Origin: Klebsiella michiganensis
Lineage (GTDB): Bacteria; Pseudomonadota; Gammaproteobacteria; Enterobacterales; Enterobacteriaceae
Direction of reading: 5' to 3'
DNA: 64,000 bases
Assembly: GCA_000963575.1 (NCBI GenBank)
Contig: CP011077.1
Location: forward strand, 4,526,001-4,590,000
Of the stretch, positions 53,695-63,348 are shown in pieces. Under the pieces are notes generated by a model. It saw nothing but the letters and a program-made list of their open reading frames with translations. It searched no databases and had not been told where the DNA came from. Positions within the stretch are counted from its first letter, which is position 1. Every line of letters begins with the position of its first letter. The position numbers were made by a program, and so were the translations under genes.

Positions 53695-54420
53695 ATGGCA
53701 ACTTTAATTGCGAAAAACCTGGCCAAAGCCTACAAAGGCCGCCGCGTAGTCGAAGACGTCAGCCTGACCGTTAAATCGGGTGAAATCGTCGGCTTACTCG
53801 GGCCAAACGGCGCCGGGAAAACCACGACGTTCTACATGGTGGTGGGTATCGTGCCACGCGATGCAGGCAATATCATTATCGATGAAGAAGATATCAGCCT
53901 GCTGCCGCTGCATGCTCGCGCACGTCGCGGCATCGGTTATTTGCCGCAGGAAGCGTCCATTTTCCGCCGCCTGAGCGTGTTTGATAACCTGATGGCAGTG
54001 CTGCAGATTCGTGACGATCTCACCTCGGAGCAGCGCGAAGACCGTGCCAACGAGCTGATGGAAGAATTCCACATCTCGCACCTGCGTAATAACCTCGGGC
54101 AGTCACTGTCCGGCGGTGAACGTCGCCGTGTTGAAATCGCGCGCGCGCTAGCGGCAAACCCCAAATTCATTTTGCTGGATGAACCCTTTGCCGGGGTTGA
54201 TCCTATTTCCGTCATTGATATCAAACGCATTATTGAGCACCTGCGCGACAGCGGCCTCGGCGTATTGATTACTGACCATAACGTCCGCGAAACGCTGGCC
54301 GTCTGCGAACGCGCCTATATCGTTAGTCAAGGGCACCTGATTGCCCACGGTACACCGGAAGAAATCCTTGAAGACGAGCAAGTTAAGCGAGTCTATCTGG
54401 GCGAAGAGTTCAGACTCTGA
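53695..54420 (+). CDS. lptB: LPS export ABC ATPase LptB
   Basis: 241 residues, as in E. coli. ATPase of LptB2FG that extracts LPS from the inner membrane. Walker [10 protein letters not shown] (about 37-45), Q-loop YLPQEAS, signature [15 protein letters not shown] (about 138-152), Walker [14 protein letters not shown], and switch His in ITDHNVRE. It lies 6 bp after lptA and 48 bp before rpoN. Confidence 0.98.
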   Translation: MATLIAKNLAKAYKGRRVVEDVSLTVKSGEIVGLLGPNGAGKTTTFYMVVGIVPRDAGNIIIDEEDISLLPLHARARRGIGYLPQEASIFRRLSVFDNLMAVLQIRDDLTSEQREDRANELMEEFHISHLRNNLGQSLSGGERRRVEIARALAANPKFILLDEPFAGVDPISVIDIKRIIEHLRDSGLGVLITDHNVRETLAVCERAYIVSQGHLIAHGTPEEILEDEQVKRVYLGEEFRL

Positions 54421-54468
54421 TAGGGTGGGAAGTCTTACACGACTTATTTGAGGACGTTTGCTCTGAAC

Positions 54469-55902
54469 ATGAAGCAAGGTTTGCAATTACGGCTTAGCCA
54501 ACAACTTGCTATGACGCCCCAGCTGCAGCAGGCCATCCGTCTGCTACAGCTCTCAACGTTAGAGCTTCAGCAAGAACTCCAGCAGGCACTGGACAGTAAT
54601 CCATTGCTTGAGCAAACCGACCTGCATGATGAGATCGACACTCAGGAAATGCCTGAGAGCGAAGCAATGGATACCCGTGAAGCCCTCGAGCAGAAAGAGA
54701 TGCCCGATGAGCTGCCGCTGGATGCCAGTTGGGATGAAATTTACACCGCCGGTACCCCTTCTGGAACGGGCACTGACTATCTGGACGACGAGCTGCCTGT
54801 CTACCAGGGCGAAACCACCCAATCACTGCAAGACTACCTGATGTGGCAGGTCGATTTGACGCCGTTTTCCGATACGGATGCCGCTATTGCGACCTCCATC
54901 GTTGATGCGGTCGATGAAACCGGATATCTCACCGTTCCACTGGAAGACATTCTGGAAAGCCTGGGCCACGACGATGTAACCCTTGACGAAGTGGAAGCCG
55001 TCCTCAAACGTATACAACGTTTTGATCCCGTTGGCGTTGCAGCGCGGGACTTGCGCGATTGCCTGCTGATTCAGCTTTCTCAATACGCTAAAGAGACGCC
55101 ATGGCTGGCGGAAGCCCGGCTTATCGTGAGCGATCATTTAGATCTGCTGGCGAATCACGACTTCCGGACGCTCATGCGGGTCACCCGAATCAAAGAGGAC
55201 GCCCTTAAAGAGGCCATGTGCCTTATCCAGTCCCTGGATCCCCGCCCAGGCCAGTCAATACAAACAGGTGAACCAGAGTACGTTATTCCTGACGTACTGG
55301 TGCGCAAACACCTGACGCGCTGGGTTGTGGAGCTTAACGCAGACAGCATTCCGCGCCTCAAAATCAACCAGCAGTATGCAGCCATGAGCGGTAGCACGCG
55401 CAATGACAGCGACTCGCAGTTCATCCGCAGTAACCTGCAGGAAGCGAAATGGTTGATTAAAAGTCTGGAAAGTCGCAATGATACGTTATTGCGCGTGAGC
55501 CGCTGCATTGTCGAACAGCAGCAGGCCTTCTTTGAGCACGGTGAAGAACACATGAAACCCATGGTGCTGGCCGATATTGCTCAGGCGGTGGACATGCATG
55601 AGTCGACTATCTCAAGGGTCACCACTCAGAAATATTTGCATAGCCCGCGCGGCATCTTTGAATTGAAATATTTCTTCTCCAGCCACGTCAATACCGAAGG
55701 CGGCGGTGAGGCCTCCTCCACGGCGATTCGGGCGCTGGTGAAGAAGTTAATTGCTGCGGAAAACCCAGCTAAACCGTTGAGCGACAGTAAGTTAACTTCC
55801 ATGCTGTCAGATCAAGGTATTATGGTGGCACGCCGCACAGTTGCGAAGTACCGAGAGTCTTTATCCATTCCACCGTCAAACCAGCGTAAACAGCTGGTGT
55901 GA
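54469..55902 (+). CDS. rpoN: RNA polymerase sigma-54 factor
   Basis: 477 residues, as in E. coli. N-terminal Gln/Leu-rich activator-interacting region (1-~50; [18 protein letters not shown]), acidic linker (~55-115), core-binding domain, and C-terminal DNA-binding part with the HTH ([15 protein letters not shown]) and RpoN box [10 protein letters not shown] near the end. The ATG at 54469 gives [14 protein letters not shown]; an in-frame start seven codons upstream is less likely. It leads the hpf-ptsN-rapZ-npr cluster. Confidence 0.98.
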   Translation: MKQGLQLRLSQQLAMTPQLQQAIRLLQLSTLELQQELQQALDSNPLLEQTDLHDEIDTQEMPESEAMDTREALEQKEMPDELPLDASWDEIYTAGTPSGTGTDYLDDELPVYQGETTQSLQDYLMWQVDLTPFSDTDAAIATSIVDAVDETGYLTVPLEDILESLGHDDVTLDEVEAVLKRIQRFDPVGVAARDLRDCLLIQLSQYAKETPWLAEARLIVSDHLDLLANHDFRTLMRVTRIKEDALKEAMCLIQSLDPRPGQSIQTGEPEYVIPDVLVRKHLTRWVVELNADSIPRLKINQQYAAMSGSTRNDSDSQFIRSNLQEAKWLIKSLESRNDTLLRVSRCIVEQQQAFFEHGEEHMKPMVLADIAQAVDMHESTISRVTTQKYLHSPRGIFELKYFFSSHVNTEGGGEASSTAIRALVKKLIAAENPAKPLSDSKLTSMLSDQGIMVARRTVAKYRESLSIPPSNQRKQLV

Positions 55903-55924
55903 CTTCACCGATAAGGAAGACACT

Positions 55925-56212
55925 ATGCAGCTCAACATTACAGGACAAAACGTCGAGATCACTGAGGCACTGCGTGAATTTTTGAACTCGAAGTTTGCCA
56001 AACTGGAGCAGTACTTCGAAAGAATCAACCAGGTCTATATTGTATTAAAGGTGGAAAAAGTCACCCATACAGCGGATGCTACGCTGCATGTGAACGGTGG
56101 AGAACTGCATGCCAGCGCCGAAGGCCAGGACATGTATGCGGCGATTGACGGCCTGATTGATAAACTGGCCCGACAGTTAACGAAACACAAAGATAAACTA
56201 AAACAACACTGA
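55925..56212 (+). CDS. hpf: Ribosome hibernation promoting factor HPF (short form)
   Basis: 95 residues, as in E. coli. Beta-alpha-beta-beta-beta-alpha fold that binds the 30S decoding site and promotes 100S dimers in stationary phase. Starts MQLNITGQNVEITEALREF. The conserved Lys-rich C-terminus (ARQLTKHKDKLKQH) is present; there is no long-HPF dimerisation domain. It lies 22 bp after rpoN, preceded by AAGGAAGA. Confidence 0.97.
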   Translation: MQLNITGQNVEITEALREFLNSKFAKLEQYFERINQVYIVLKVEKVTHTADATLHVNGGELHASAEGQDMYAAIDGLIDKLARQLTKHKDKLKQH

Positions 56213-56240
56213 TAATCCGGGCATCCGATGTGCATATGGC

Positions 56241-56266
56241 CGGCCCGCTGCTTAAGTAGCGGGCCG
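56241..56266 (+). terminator. Hairpin between hpf and ptsN
   Basis: CGGCCCGCT (56241-56249) pairs with AGCGGGCCG (56258-56266), followed by TTTGC. It lies 28 bases after the hpf stop and 28 before ptsN. The U tract is short, so partial termination or mRNA protection is more likely than full termination. Confidence 0.5.
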
Positions 56267-56294
56267 TTTGCACAAAAAGTGCTTAGGTGAACTT

Positions 56295-56792
56295 ATGATG
56301 AACAACGATTCCGCTCTACAACTGAGCAATGTCCTTAACCAGGAATGTACTCGCAGTGGCGTCCACTGCCAGAGTAAAAAACGCGCGCTGGAAATTATCA
56401 GCGAACTGGCAGCAAAACAGCTTGGCCTTCCGCCGCAGGTCGTTTTCGAGGCCGTTCTGACCCGTGAACGTATGGGCAGTACCGGTATAGGAAACGGCAT
56501 CGCCATTCCCCACGGCAAGCTGGAGGAGGATACGCTCCGGGCCGTAGGTGTGTTTATCCAGTTGGATACGCCTATCGCTTTTGATGCCATCGACAATCAA
56601 CCGGTCGACCTGTTATTTGCGCTCCTGGTGCCGGCTGACCAGACAAAAACCCACCTCCATACGCTTTCCCTGGTGGCCAAGCGTCTGGCGGATAAAACCA
56701 TTTGCCGCAGACTGCGCTCAGCCAGCAGCGACGAAGAGCTTTACCAGATAATTACTGAAACAGAAGTCGATAACGACAGCGAAAACGAATAA
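56295..56792 (+). CDS. ptsN: Nitrogen PTS EIIA component
   Basis: 165 residues (E. coli 163). EIIA-Ntr, phosphorylated on His73 (in GIAIPHGKLE) by Npr; the unphosphorylated form regulates K+ transport and, in E. coli, GlmS and sigma-54-linked processes. The sequence ALQLSNVLNQECTRSGVHCQ through EELYQIITETE matches along its length. Start drawn at ATG 56295; the ATG three bases later cannot be excluded. The tail (VDNDSENE) differs from E. coli. Confidence 0.96.
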   Translation: MMNNDSALQLSNVLNQECTRSGVHCQSKKRALEIISELAAKQLGLPPQVVFEAVLTRERMGSTGIGNGIAIPHGKLEEDTLRAVGVFIQLDTPIAFDAIDNQPVDLLFALLVPADQTKTHLHTLSLVAKRLADKTICRRLRSASSDEELYQIITETEVDNDSENE

Positions 56793-56838
56793 TCGGCGCG
56801 TTTGATGTATCAGACAGATAAATCGGGGGAATGATTAC

Positions 56839-57693
56839 ATGGTGCTGATGATTGTCAGCGGCCGCTCAGGTTCAGGGAAGTCTGTAGCCTTGCGCGCACT
56901 GGAAGATATGGGATTCTACTGCGTGGATAACCTGCCGGTTGTCCTGTTGCCAGAGCTGGCAAAAACGCTTGCTGACCGGCAGATCTCTGCTGCCGTCAGC
57001 ATCGACGTGCGCAACATGCCGGAGTCGCCGGAAATCTTCGAGCACGCAATGGACAGTTTGCCGGACGCTTTTTCTCCGCAGTTGCTGTTCCTTGATGCCG
57101 ATCGTAATACGCTTATCCGCCGCTACAGCGATACGCGCCGTCTTCATCCGCTCTCCAGTAAAAATCTCTCTCTGGAAAGCGCCATTGACGAAGAGAGCGA
57201 TCTCCTCGAACCGCTGAAATCCCGTGCAGACCTGATCATCGACACCTCAGAAATGTCGGTGCACGAACTGGCGGAGATGCTGCGTACTCGCCTGCTGGGC
57301 AAACGCGAACGCGAGCTAACGATGGTGTTCGAGTCTTTCGGTTTTAAGCATGGCATACCGATCGACGCCGATTATGTGTTCGACGTGCGTTTTCTTCCGA
57401 ACCCGCACTGGGATCCTAAACTGCGTCCAATGACCGGTCTGGACCGCCCGGTTGCCGCCTTCCTGGACAGGCACACAGAAGTACACAATTTTATCTACCA
57501 GACCCGCAGCTATCTTGAGCTATGGTTACCGATGCTGGAAACCAACAACCGTAGCTACCTGACCGTGGCGATTGGCTGTACCGGCGGTAAACACCGTTCG
57601 GTTTATATTGCAGAACAACTGGCCGACTACTTCCGCTCACGCGGTAAGAACGTTCAGTCCCGTCACCGCACGCTGGAAAAACGTAAAACATGA
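56839..57693 (+). CDS. rapZ: RNase adapter protein RapZ
   Basis: 284 residues, as in E. coli. N-terminal P-loop (GRSGSGKS, residues 8-15) and a C-terminal sensor/RNA-binding domain ([36 protein letters not shown]). It hands the sRNA GlmZ to RNase E and thereby sets glmS expression from the glucosamine-6-phosphate level. The basic C-terminal tail ([11 protein letters not shown]) is the RNA-binding end. The overlap with npr is 4 bp. In function it connects to glmM elsewhere in the window. Confidence 0.97.
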   Translation: MVLMIVSGRSGSGKSVALRALEDMGFYCVDNLPVVLLPELAKTLADRQISAAVSIDVRNMPESPEIFEHAMDSLPDAFSPQLLFLDADRNTLIRRYSDTRRLHPLSSKNLSLESAIDEESDLLEPLKSRADLIIDTSEMSVHELAEMLRTRLLGKRERELTMVFESFGFKHGIPIDADYVFDVRFLPNPHWDPKLRPMTGLDRPVAAFLDRHTEVHNFIYQTRSYLELWLPMLETNNRSYLTVAIGCTGGKHRSVYIAEQLADYFRSRGKNVQSRHRTLEKRKT

Positions 57694-57962
57694 GCGTAAA
57701 GCAGACCGTTGAAATCACCAACAAGCTGGGCATGCACGCCCGCCCGGCGATGAAACTGTTTGAGCTGGTACAAAGTTTTGACGCGGAAGTGATGCTGAGA
57801 AACGAATCAGGTACCGAAGCTGAAGCCAGCAGCGTTATTGCACTCCTGATGCTGGACTCCGCCAAAGGAGGCCACATAGAAATAGAAGTCACTGGCCCGG
57901 AAGAAGAGCAAGCACTGGCTGCCGTGATTGCTCTGTTCAATGCCGGGTTCGACGAAGACTAA
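57690..57962 (+). CDS. npr: Nitrogen PTS phosphocarrier protein Npr
   Basis: 90 residues, as in E. coli. HPr-like carrier between PtsP (EI-Ntr) and PtsN; the phosphorylated His16 lies in LGMHARPAM. The HPr regulatory serine region ([15 protein letters not shown]) is present. Last gene of the rpoN cluster here: the next gene is on the opposite strand only 17 bp away, without a visible terminator. Confidence 0.97.
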   Translation: MSVKQTVEITNKLGMHARPAMKLFELVQSFDAEVMLRNESGTEAEASSVIALLMLDSAKGGHIEIEVTGPEEEQALAAVIALFNAGFDED

Positions 57963-57979
57963 TCGCAGTGTGCGCGGCA

Positions 57980-59116
57980 CTAACCGCGCCCTATTTTCCA
58001 TACAGCGGCAACGTTACGCGCCGTCACGCAAATATTCTCTCCGGCCTTTTCCAACGCCTCCGGCAGTGTCTGAACCCGATTAAGTACGGAGAAAACAGCG
58101 TCAAGCCCGTGCTGATGCACGACGCCGTAATCGACCGTCATTCCCCCTGCCAGCGCGATAACCGGCACATGAAAACGCTTAGCCACCCTCGCCACGCCTA
58201 CCGGCGTTTTGCCGTAAATGGTCTGGCTGTCTATACGCCCTTCCCCGGTGACAACCAGATCCGCCCCCTGAACAGCCTCGGCAAGACGCAAAGCTTCGGT
58301 GACAATTTCCACACCGGGCTGCAGGCGGGCATTAAGCAAACCAAACAAAGATGCCCCCATGCCTCCTGCCGCCCCGGTGCCGGCAACAGTAATCACATCC
58401 TTACCGCTGATGCGCTCCAGCTGTTCACCGTAATGCCTCAGGGCGGCATCAAGCTGTTTAACCTGTTCGGGCGTCGCGCCTTTCTGTGGCCCAAAGACCG
58501 CTGAAGCGCCACGTTCACCGCACAGCGGGTTGTCCACATCACAGGCAACCAGAATGTCGCACTGCGACAGACGAGGATCCAGTTGGCTAACATCAATCAC
58601 TGAAAGCTCAGCCAGGGCGGCACCACCAGCACAAAGCTCATTGCCTTGCTCATCACTCAATCTGGCCCCCAGAGCCTGTATCATTCCGGCGCCACCGTCG
58701 TTGGTCGCGCTGCCGCCGATGCCAATAATGATTTTGCGCGCGCCCCGATCCAGTGCAGCCAGGATAAGCTCCCCGGTGCCAAAAGTGCCGGTCAGCAGCG
58801 GATTACGTTTTTCGGGCTGCACCAGATGCAGCCCTGAAGCAGCCGCCATCTCAATGATGGCCGTCTCACCGTCGCCCGTTAGCCCAAAAAAAGCCTCAAC
58901 GGGCAGCCCCAGCGGGCCAGTAACCGTTACCGGGATGATTTGTCCGTGCGTCGCGGCCACCATTGATTCAACGGTCCCTTCTCCCCCGTCGGCCATCGGT
59001 AGCTTGATATACTCTGCGTTCGGGTAAATCGCGCGAAATCCTTGTTCAATGGCCTCGGCGACCTGCATCGCGCTCAGGCTCTCTTTAAAAGAATCGGGGG
59101 CAATAACAATTTTCAT
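57980..59116 (-). CDS. Glycerate 2-kinase (GarK/GlxK family)
   Basis: 378 residues; E. coli GarK and GlxK are 381. Phosphorylates D-glycerate to 2-phosphoglycerate, feeding lower glycolysis. N-terminal [15 protein letters not shown], the MADGGEGTV motif, [16 protein letters not shown] (about 129-144) and [17 protein letters not shown] (near the C-terminal third) are family hallmarks. I cannot choose between GarK and GlxK on sequence alone. Last gene of a minus-strand cassette regulator-permease-kinase, 10 bp after the permease. It fills the place of yrbL in E. coli. Confidence 0.93.
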   Translation of the reverse strand: MKIVIAPDSFKESLSAMQVAEAIEQGFRAIYPNAEYIKLPMADGGEGTVESMVAATHGQIIPVTVTGPLGLPVEAFFGLTGDGETAIIEMAAASGLHLVQPEKRNPLLTGTFGTGELILAALDRGARKIIIGIGGSATNDGGAGMIQALGARLSDEQGNELCAGGAALAELSVIDVSQLDPRLSQCDILVACDVDNPLCGERGASAVFGPQKGATPEQVKQLDAALRHYGEQLERISGKDVITVAGTGAAGGMGASLFGLLNARLQPGVEIVTEALRLAEAVQGADLVVTGEGRIDSQTIYGKTPVGVARVAKRFHVPVIALAGGMTVDYGVVHQHGLDAVFSVLNRVQTLPEALEKAGENICVTARNVAAVWKIGRG

Positions 59117-59126
59117 GGCTACCTCA

Positions 59127-60395
59127 TTAACCCGCTAAATTAAACACGCCAAACATCAGGGTTGAAACAAAAGCGATGGCCAAACCAACGGCGGTTTCAT
59201 AGGGAAGCAGCTTTAAGCGCTCATGCACCTGCATATTAACGCTGCCACCTGTGGCATGGAAAAAGCTGCCGTGCGGCATATGATCGAGCACCGTCGCCCC
59301 GGCATGGATCATCGCCGCCCCGGCAAGTGCAGAAATACCCATATCGACCAGCGTTGAGCTAAACACCGCAGAAGCTACCGCCGTCCCGGCAGTTGTTGAT
59401 GCCGTAGCCATTGACATCAGCGCCCCGGAAAAAGGTGCCAGAAGGTAGGACGACATGCCGGATGCCGTTAAACCGCTAATCAGTACATCCTTCAACCCGG
59501 AGTTGGCGATAATGCCGGCCAGCGTCCCGGTCCCCAGCAGCATAATTGCCACCGGAGACATGCGCGCCAGTCCAGACACCATAAAATGGTTTGCTTGCCG
59601 CCCCTGCCCCATCACTATAGCCCCAATCAGGCCGCCTATCGGCAAGGCAACCAGCGGATCGATATTGATGCCGGCGATAGGACGAAGAGCAAGCAGGCAG
59701 ATAGCCACCAGCGGAGCCGCTATTGCCGCGCCAAATGCGGGCAAAGCCTTCTCTTTTTCCCCGGCAATCAGTTCATTGATAGCAACTTTGGAGCCCCGAT
59801 GCTGCAATCGTTTCGCCAGGAAGTAGGCCAGCACCAGGCCAAACAGGCCCGGCACCACGCCGGCCATCATTAAATCTGTGAGCGGAACGTGAAAAGCGTC
59901 GGCCGCCGCAATCGTATTAGGATTGGGCGACATAACATTACCGGCCTTACCGCCGCCAATCATCGCCAGCAGAATAGCCATTTTCGAAATATCGGCCCGG
60001 TGAGCAATCGCGAGGGCAATAGGTGACACGGTGATCACGGCCACATCGATAAATACGCCGACGGCAGTCAGCAGCATGGTCGCCACCGCCAGAGCGAACA
60101 GCGCTCGTTTTTCACCCACCTTACGGACAATGGTTTCGGCAATTGTATTGGCGGCCCCGGATTCAATCAGCACCCCCGCCAGTATGCCTGCCCCGAGGAT
60201 ACGCAGTACCGCATTGGTGATCCCCTGCGCCCCGGTAATCATCAACGAAAGCGTCTGGACTAAGTCGGCACCCCCGACCAGCCCGCCAGCCAGAGCGCCG
60301 GCAATCATGCCGTAGGCAGGAGGAACCTTGCGCAAAATAAGAACAATAGAAACAACCAGCGCCACCAGGGCGCCCAGAGCCGAAACCGTGGTCAT
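59127..60395 (-). CDS. GntP-family permease, probably for glycerate
   Basis: 422 residues, highly hydrophobic, with about 12-14 membrane segments. Conserved GntP features are the [18 protein letters not shown] start, [17 protein letters not shown] [18 protein letters not shown] (about 113-130), [19 protein letters not shown] (about 147-165) and [13 protein letters not shown] near the C-terminus. GntP transporters carry gluconate and related hydroxy-acids. The neighbouring glycerate kinase and CdaR-type regulator make glycerate the likeliest substrate; gluconate or another aldonate is possible. It lies 10 bp upstream of the kinase and 138 bp after the regulator. Confidence 0.85.
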   Translation of the reverse strand: MTTVSALGALVALVVSIVLILRKVPPAYGMIAGALAGGLVGGADLVQTLSLMITGAQGITNAVLRILGAGILAGVLIESGAANTIAETIVRKVGEKRALFALAVATMLLTAVGVFIDVAVITVSPIALAIAHRADISKMAILLAMIGGGKAGNVMSPNPNTIAAADAFHVPLTDLMMAGVVPGLFGLVLAYFLAKRLQHRGSKVAINELIAGEKEKALPAFGAAIAAPLVAICLLALRPIAGINIDPLVALPIGGLIGAIVMGQGRQANHFMVSGLARMSPVAIMLLGTGTLAGIIANSGLKDVLISGLTASGMSSYLLAPFSGALMSMATASTTAGTAVASAVFSSTLVDMGISALAGAAMIHAGATVLDHMPHGSFFHATGGSVNMQVHERLKLLPYETAVGLAIAFVSTLMFGVFNLAG

Positions 60396-60516
60396 ATATC
60401 ACTCCTGTTTTGATTTTTTTAGGGAGATAGAAGGGTACGGCGGGACATTACCCTGAGCGGGCGGTGAATAGCTTGAGAGAAAACGCCAGAAAATGGGCGG
60501 CGAAAGAAACGCTTTT

Positions 60517-60532
60517 TTGTAGATTGCTACAA
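60517..60532. promoter_or_regulatory. Inverted repeat between the CdaR-like gene and the permease gene
   Basis: TTGTAG (60517-60522) and CTACAA (60527-60532) form a perfect inverted repeat with a four-base spacer. It begins immediately after the regulator stop codon and lies 122 bp upstream of the permease start. It is not followed by a T tract on the minus strand, so it looks like an operator rather than a terminator. The CdaR-like protein is the obvious candidate binder (inference). Confidence 0.45.
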
Positions 60533-60533
60533 A

Positions 60534-61661
60534 TCAGTCACTAAGCTGCATGCCAATAAACAGCTGAAGAACTGAATCTAACTTATTAATATCTAAAGAC
60601 GTTATCGACTCTATTCTACTTAGCCGGTAGCGCAATGTATTGACGTGGATATGCAGCAATTTTGTCGTTTGAGACAGATCACAATTCTGTTCAAAATAGC
60701 AGCGCAGCGTACGGCGCAATACGCCTTTTGTGTCAGCTTCACAAAGTGTTTTCCACGCCGCACCGATTTCATCAGCCTGCCATGTGCCGGAAAGCCCATT
60801 GAGAAGTACCGGCAATAAAAGATCCTGATAGTACACAATCGACCGACCAATTCTTTGCCGTAAGGCCATCTCATGCAGCGCGACGGCACTAAGCCAGGAG
60901 CGCCGTAGCGCATCGTCGCCCTCGAAGATACCACCGACTGAAAGGGTGACCTCAAAATGCTCCAGCAGCTGAGAATGAAGTTTACGCAGCGCCTTTTTCA
61001 GCAATGCCTGCCGCTCCTCGACTCGCCCTCCGGCCAGGGGCAGTAGCATGGCGATTTGTTCAAAGCCGAAGGGCGTCACGAGCGCCTGGCCGTCGTAACT
61101 GCAGAGGCGCTCCAGCAACTCCCGCTGGCGCAAAACGTCCTGAGACGGAAAATTAATCATCAGCGCAATGCGGGGCAGTTCAAGATCGATGCCAAGCCCG
61201 CTGGCCATCGGGCGCAGTTCCACCAAACGTTGCTGCCCGGAGATAATCTGGGCGGCGAGTTGCTCCCGGTAGCGCTTTTCCCACTGATTTTGCTCAAGCA
61301 TTTCCGCCTGCTCAAGAATCAGCTCGGCCGCCATTTTGACCAGTTCGGCGTAAGCCTGCACTTTCTCTGGCTCACCGGAAATACCCACGACACCAACAAT
61401 CTTCTGGCGAAAGACAATGGGCAGATTAATGCCGGGTTTAACCCCTTTAAGGCGCCGGGCAGAGGCTTCATCAATAATCACGGTACGGTTTTCCGTCAGG
61501 GCCAGCACAGCACCTTCATGACGCTGATGCAGACGACGAGGATCGCCGGAGGCAATAATCACGCCCTGTTCGCTCATCACATTCACCGAGTGATCGATAA
61601 TGTTCATGGTGCGCTGGACAATTTGCCGGGCGGTATCTTCTTTCAGGCAAGAGGTCATCAT
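60534..61661 (-). CDS. CdaR/SdaR-type sugar-diacid/glycerate regulator
   Basis: 375 residues (E. coli CdaR 385). N-terminal sugar-diacid recognition domain (about 5-130; ARQIVQRTMNIIDHSVNVM, LPIVFRQKIVGVVGISGEPEKV), a central GGDEF-like region, and a C-terminal PucR-type HTH (about 315-372; LRRTLRCYFEQNCDLSQTTKLLHIHVNTLRYRLSRIE). E. coli CdaR activates glucarate, galactarate and glycerate genes. It stands upstream of the permease and kinase on the same strand, so local activation in response to glycerate is likely. It could be a paralogue rather than CdaR itself. Confidence 0.87.
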   Translation of the reverse strand: MMTSCLKEDTARQIVQRTMNIIDHSVNVMSEQGVIIASGDPRRLHQRHEGAVLALTENRTVIIDEASARRLKGVKPGINLPIVFRQKIVGVVGISGEPEKVQAYAELVKMAAELILEQAEMLEQNQWEKRYREQLAAQIISGQQRLVELRPMASGLGIDLELPRIALMINFPSQDVLRQRELLERLCSYDGQALVTPFGFEQIAMLLPLAGGRVEERQALLKKALRKLHSQLLEHFEVTLSVGGIFEGDDALRRSWLSAVALHEMALRQRIGRSIVYYQDLLLPVLLNGLSGTWQADEIGAAWKTLCEADTKGVLRRTLRCYFEQNCDLSQTTKLLHIHVNTLRYRLSRIESITSLDINKLDSVLQLFIGMQLSD

Positions 61662-61728
61662 AGCGTTTTACCCTGTCGTGGAGACGGCGGAAGTGCGCTG
61701 AGCGCGGCGGCGATAAAGCCGCAACGAC

Positions 61729-62457
61729 TTAATTCAAATTATGCTGTTCAAGGAAAGATTCGCCGCCCAACTGACGCATTTGCCGTAAAATCCACTGTTG
61801 GCGCTGGCGAATATAGCCTGAGGGCGCATTGGCTTTAAAACGAATCGGGTTAGGCAGGACGGCAGCCAACAGCGCGGCTTCGGCCGGCGTCAGGCGGCTG
61901 GCTGGCTTGTTGAAGTAGCGACGGGAGGCTTCTTCAACGCCGAAAACGCCTTCACCAAATTCGGCAATATTGAGATAAACAGTCAGAATACGTCGCTTGC
62001 TCCACGCCGTTTCAAGTCCCACCGTGAGGCCGGCTTCCAGCCCCTTACGTAGCCAGCTTCGCCCATCCCACAGAAATAAATTCTTTGCGGTTTGTTGGGA
62101 AAGCGTCGAGGCACCTCGCACCCTTTTTTCATTTCGTTCATTGTGGGCCAGCGCCTTTTCTATGGCATCGGTATCAAAGCCCCAGTGCTCCGGAAACTTT
62201 TGATCCTCAGAGGCGATCACCGCCAGTCCCATCCACGGCGAAATATCATCCATGGAAACCCAGTCAGAATGGGCAACGTAACCGAAGTTGCCGCTAAACC
62301 ACGCGCTGAACTGCCGTTCTACCATCACCGCGGAAAAAGGCACCGGGAGGAAGCGGAAAGCCAGGATGCCCATGAACCACACGGCCAAAACCGCCAGAAA
62401 AGCTTTCAGCAGCCAGCGCTTAACCCACTGCCACGGCGCGAAACGCCCTTTACTCAT
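61729..62457 (-). CDS. mtgA: Monofunctional peptidoglycan transglycosylase
   Basis: 242 residues, as in E. coli. GT51 glycosyltransferase that polymerises lipid II at the division site. One N-terminal membrane helix (about 14-36). Motif 1 holds the catalytic Glu in [16 protein letters not shown] (about 75-90); [17 protein letters not shown] and [13 protein letters not shown] follow. Its start overlaps the elbB stop by 4 bp. Confidence 0.97.
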   Translation of the reverse strand: MSKGRFAPWQWVKRWLLKAFLAVLAVWFMGILAFRFLPVPFSAVMVERQFSAWFSGNFGYVAHSDWVSMDDISPWMGLAVIASEDQKFPEHWGFDTDAIEKALAHNERNEKRVRGASTLSQQTAKNLFLWDGRSWLRKGLEAGLTVGLETAWSKRRILTVYLNIAEFGEGVFGVEEASRRYFNKPASRLTPAEAALLAAVLPNPIRFKANAPSGYIRQRQQWILRQMRQLGGESFLEQHNLN

Positions 62458-63107
62458 GCGCTCAGTTCCAGCACGCGGGCAACCAGCTTGTCGATCCCCA
62501 CGGCGGCTTCAGCGATGTTTTGCGCCAGCATGTAAGCAGGCGTTGTGACAACTTTCTGTTCTTCATCCACCACGATATCGTCTACCGGGCAAGGGATGTG
62601 CTCTGCCCCCATGGCTTCCAGCAGCTCAGCGGTATCGATGTCGGTGCCGATGGTCAGGCGCAGAGGCATATCCAGAATCTTTGGCAACATCGCCGGGGCA
62701 ATACACATAAAGCCGAGGGGCTTGCCCTGGTCGTGACATTCCCGGGCCAGGCGACGGAGATCGGCGTCAACCTCGCAATCAGCGCCCTGTGAAGCAAAGG
62801 TGCTTAGGTTTTTCGCCGCGCCAAACCCCCCAGGCACGATCAATGCGTCGAGGTTTTCTGACAAAGCTTCACGTAAAGGTTGAATATTGCCGCGAGTAAT
62901 ACGCGCAGCTTCCACCAGAACGCCGCGCGTCTCTGTCGCAGGCTCACCGGTTAAATGATCGATCACATCCGACTGGGGTTTATCCGGCGCGAAGCAAACC
63001 GCTTCCGCCCCTGCGCGAGAAATGGCCAACAGCGTCAATACGGCTTCATGAATCTCACTGCCGTCATAAACCCCACAGCCGCTCAGCACTACACCTATTT
63101 TTTTCAT
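62454..63107 (-). CDS. elbB: DJ-1/PfpI-superfamily glyoxalase ElbB
   Basis: 217 residues, as in E. coli ElbB (YhbL). Class I glutamine-amidotransferase-like fold; nucleophile Cys in [11 protein letters not shown] (about residue 135) and Glu in the N-terminal SEIHEAVL. Glyoxalase activity on glyoxal is reported for the E. coli protein. The gene is followed by mtgA with a 4-bp overlap. ArcZ and arcB lie upstream. Confidence 0.96.
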   Translation of the reverse strand: MKKIGVVLSGCGVYDGSEIHEAVLTLLAISRAGAEAVCFAPDKPQSDVIDHLTGEPATETRGVLVEAARITRGNIQPLREALSENLDALIVPGGFGAAKNLSTFASQGADCEVDADLRRLARECHDQGKPLGFMCIAPAMLPKILDMPLRLTIGTDIDTAELLEAMGAEHIPCPVDDIVVDEEQKVVTTPAYMLAQNIAEAAVGIDKLVARVLELSA

Positions 63108-63226
63108 CCGTCAGTTCCTTATCGTTCCGGGTGAATCAGTCTCAACCAGGTTAATTTGATCGCTATGCTTCACATATTTTACTGATTCACGTAACAAATA
63201 TTATAAGGTTTGCTATCTTATATGGC

Positions 63227-63348
63227 TGACAGCCCGCGAATTGCTGGTTGTGCCATTCGATAATTCAACGCTAAAAAAGGCGCAACCCTGTTTTCCCTGG
63301 TGTTGGCGCAGTATTCGCGCACCCCGGCCTGGCCGGGGTCATTTTTTT
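63227..63348 (+). ncRNA. arcZ: Hfq-dependent small RNA ArcZ
   Basis: The 3' half, from TTCCCTGGTGTTGGCGCAGT (63293) through the GCGCACCCCGG stem and a seven-T run ending at 63348, matches the conserved seed and terminator of E. coli ArcZ as I remember it. The terminator stem is CCCCGGCC/GGCCGGGG (63322-63338). The 3' 56 bases from 63293 correspond to the processed active form. A -10-like TATCTT at 63214-63219 places the start near 63227, giving about 121 bases as in E. coli. It lies between elbB and arcB, its known place. It activates rpoS and represses flhDC in E. coli and is repressed by ArcA-P. The last bases overlap the arcB stop in antisense. Confidence 0.9.
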
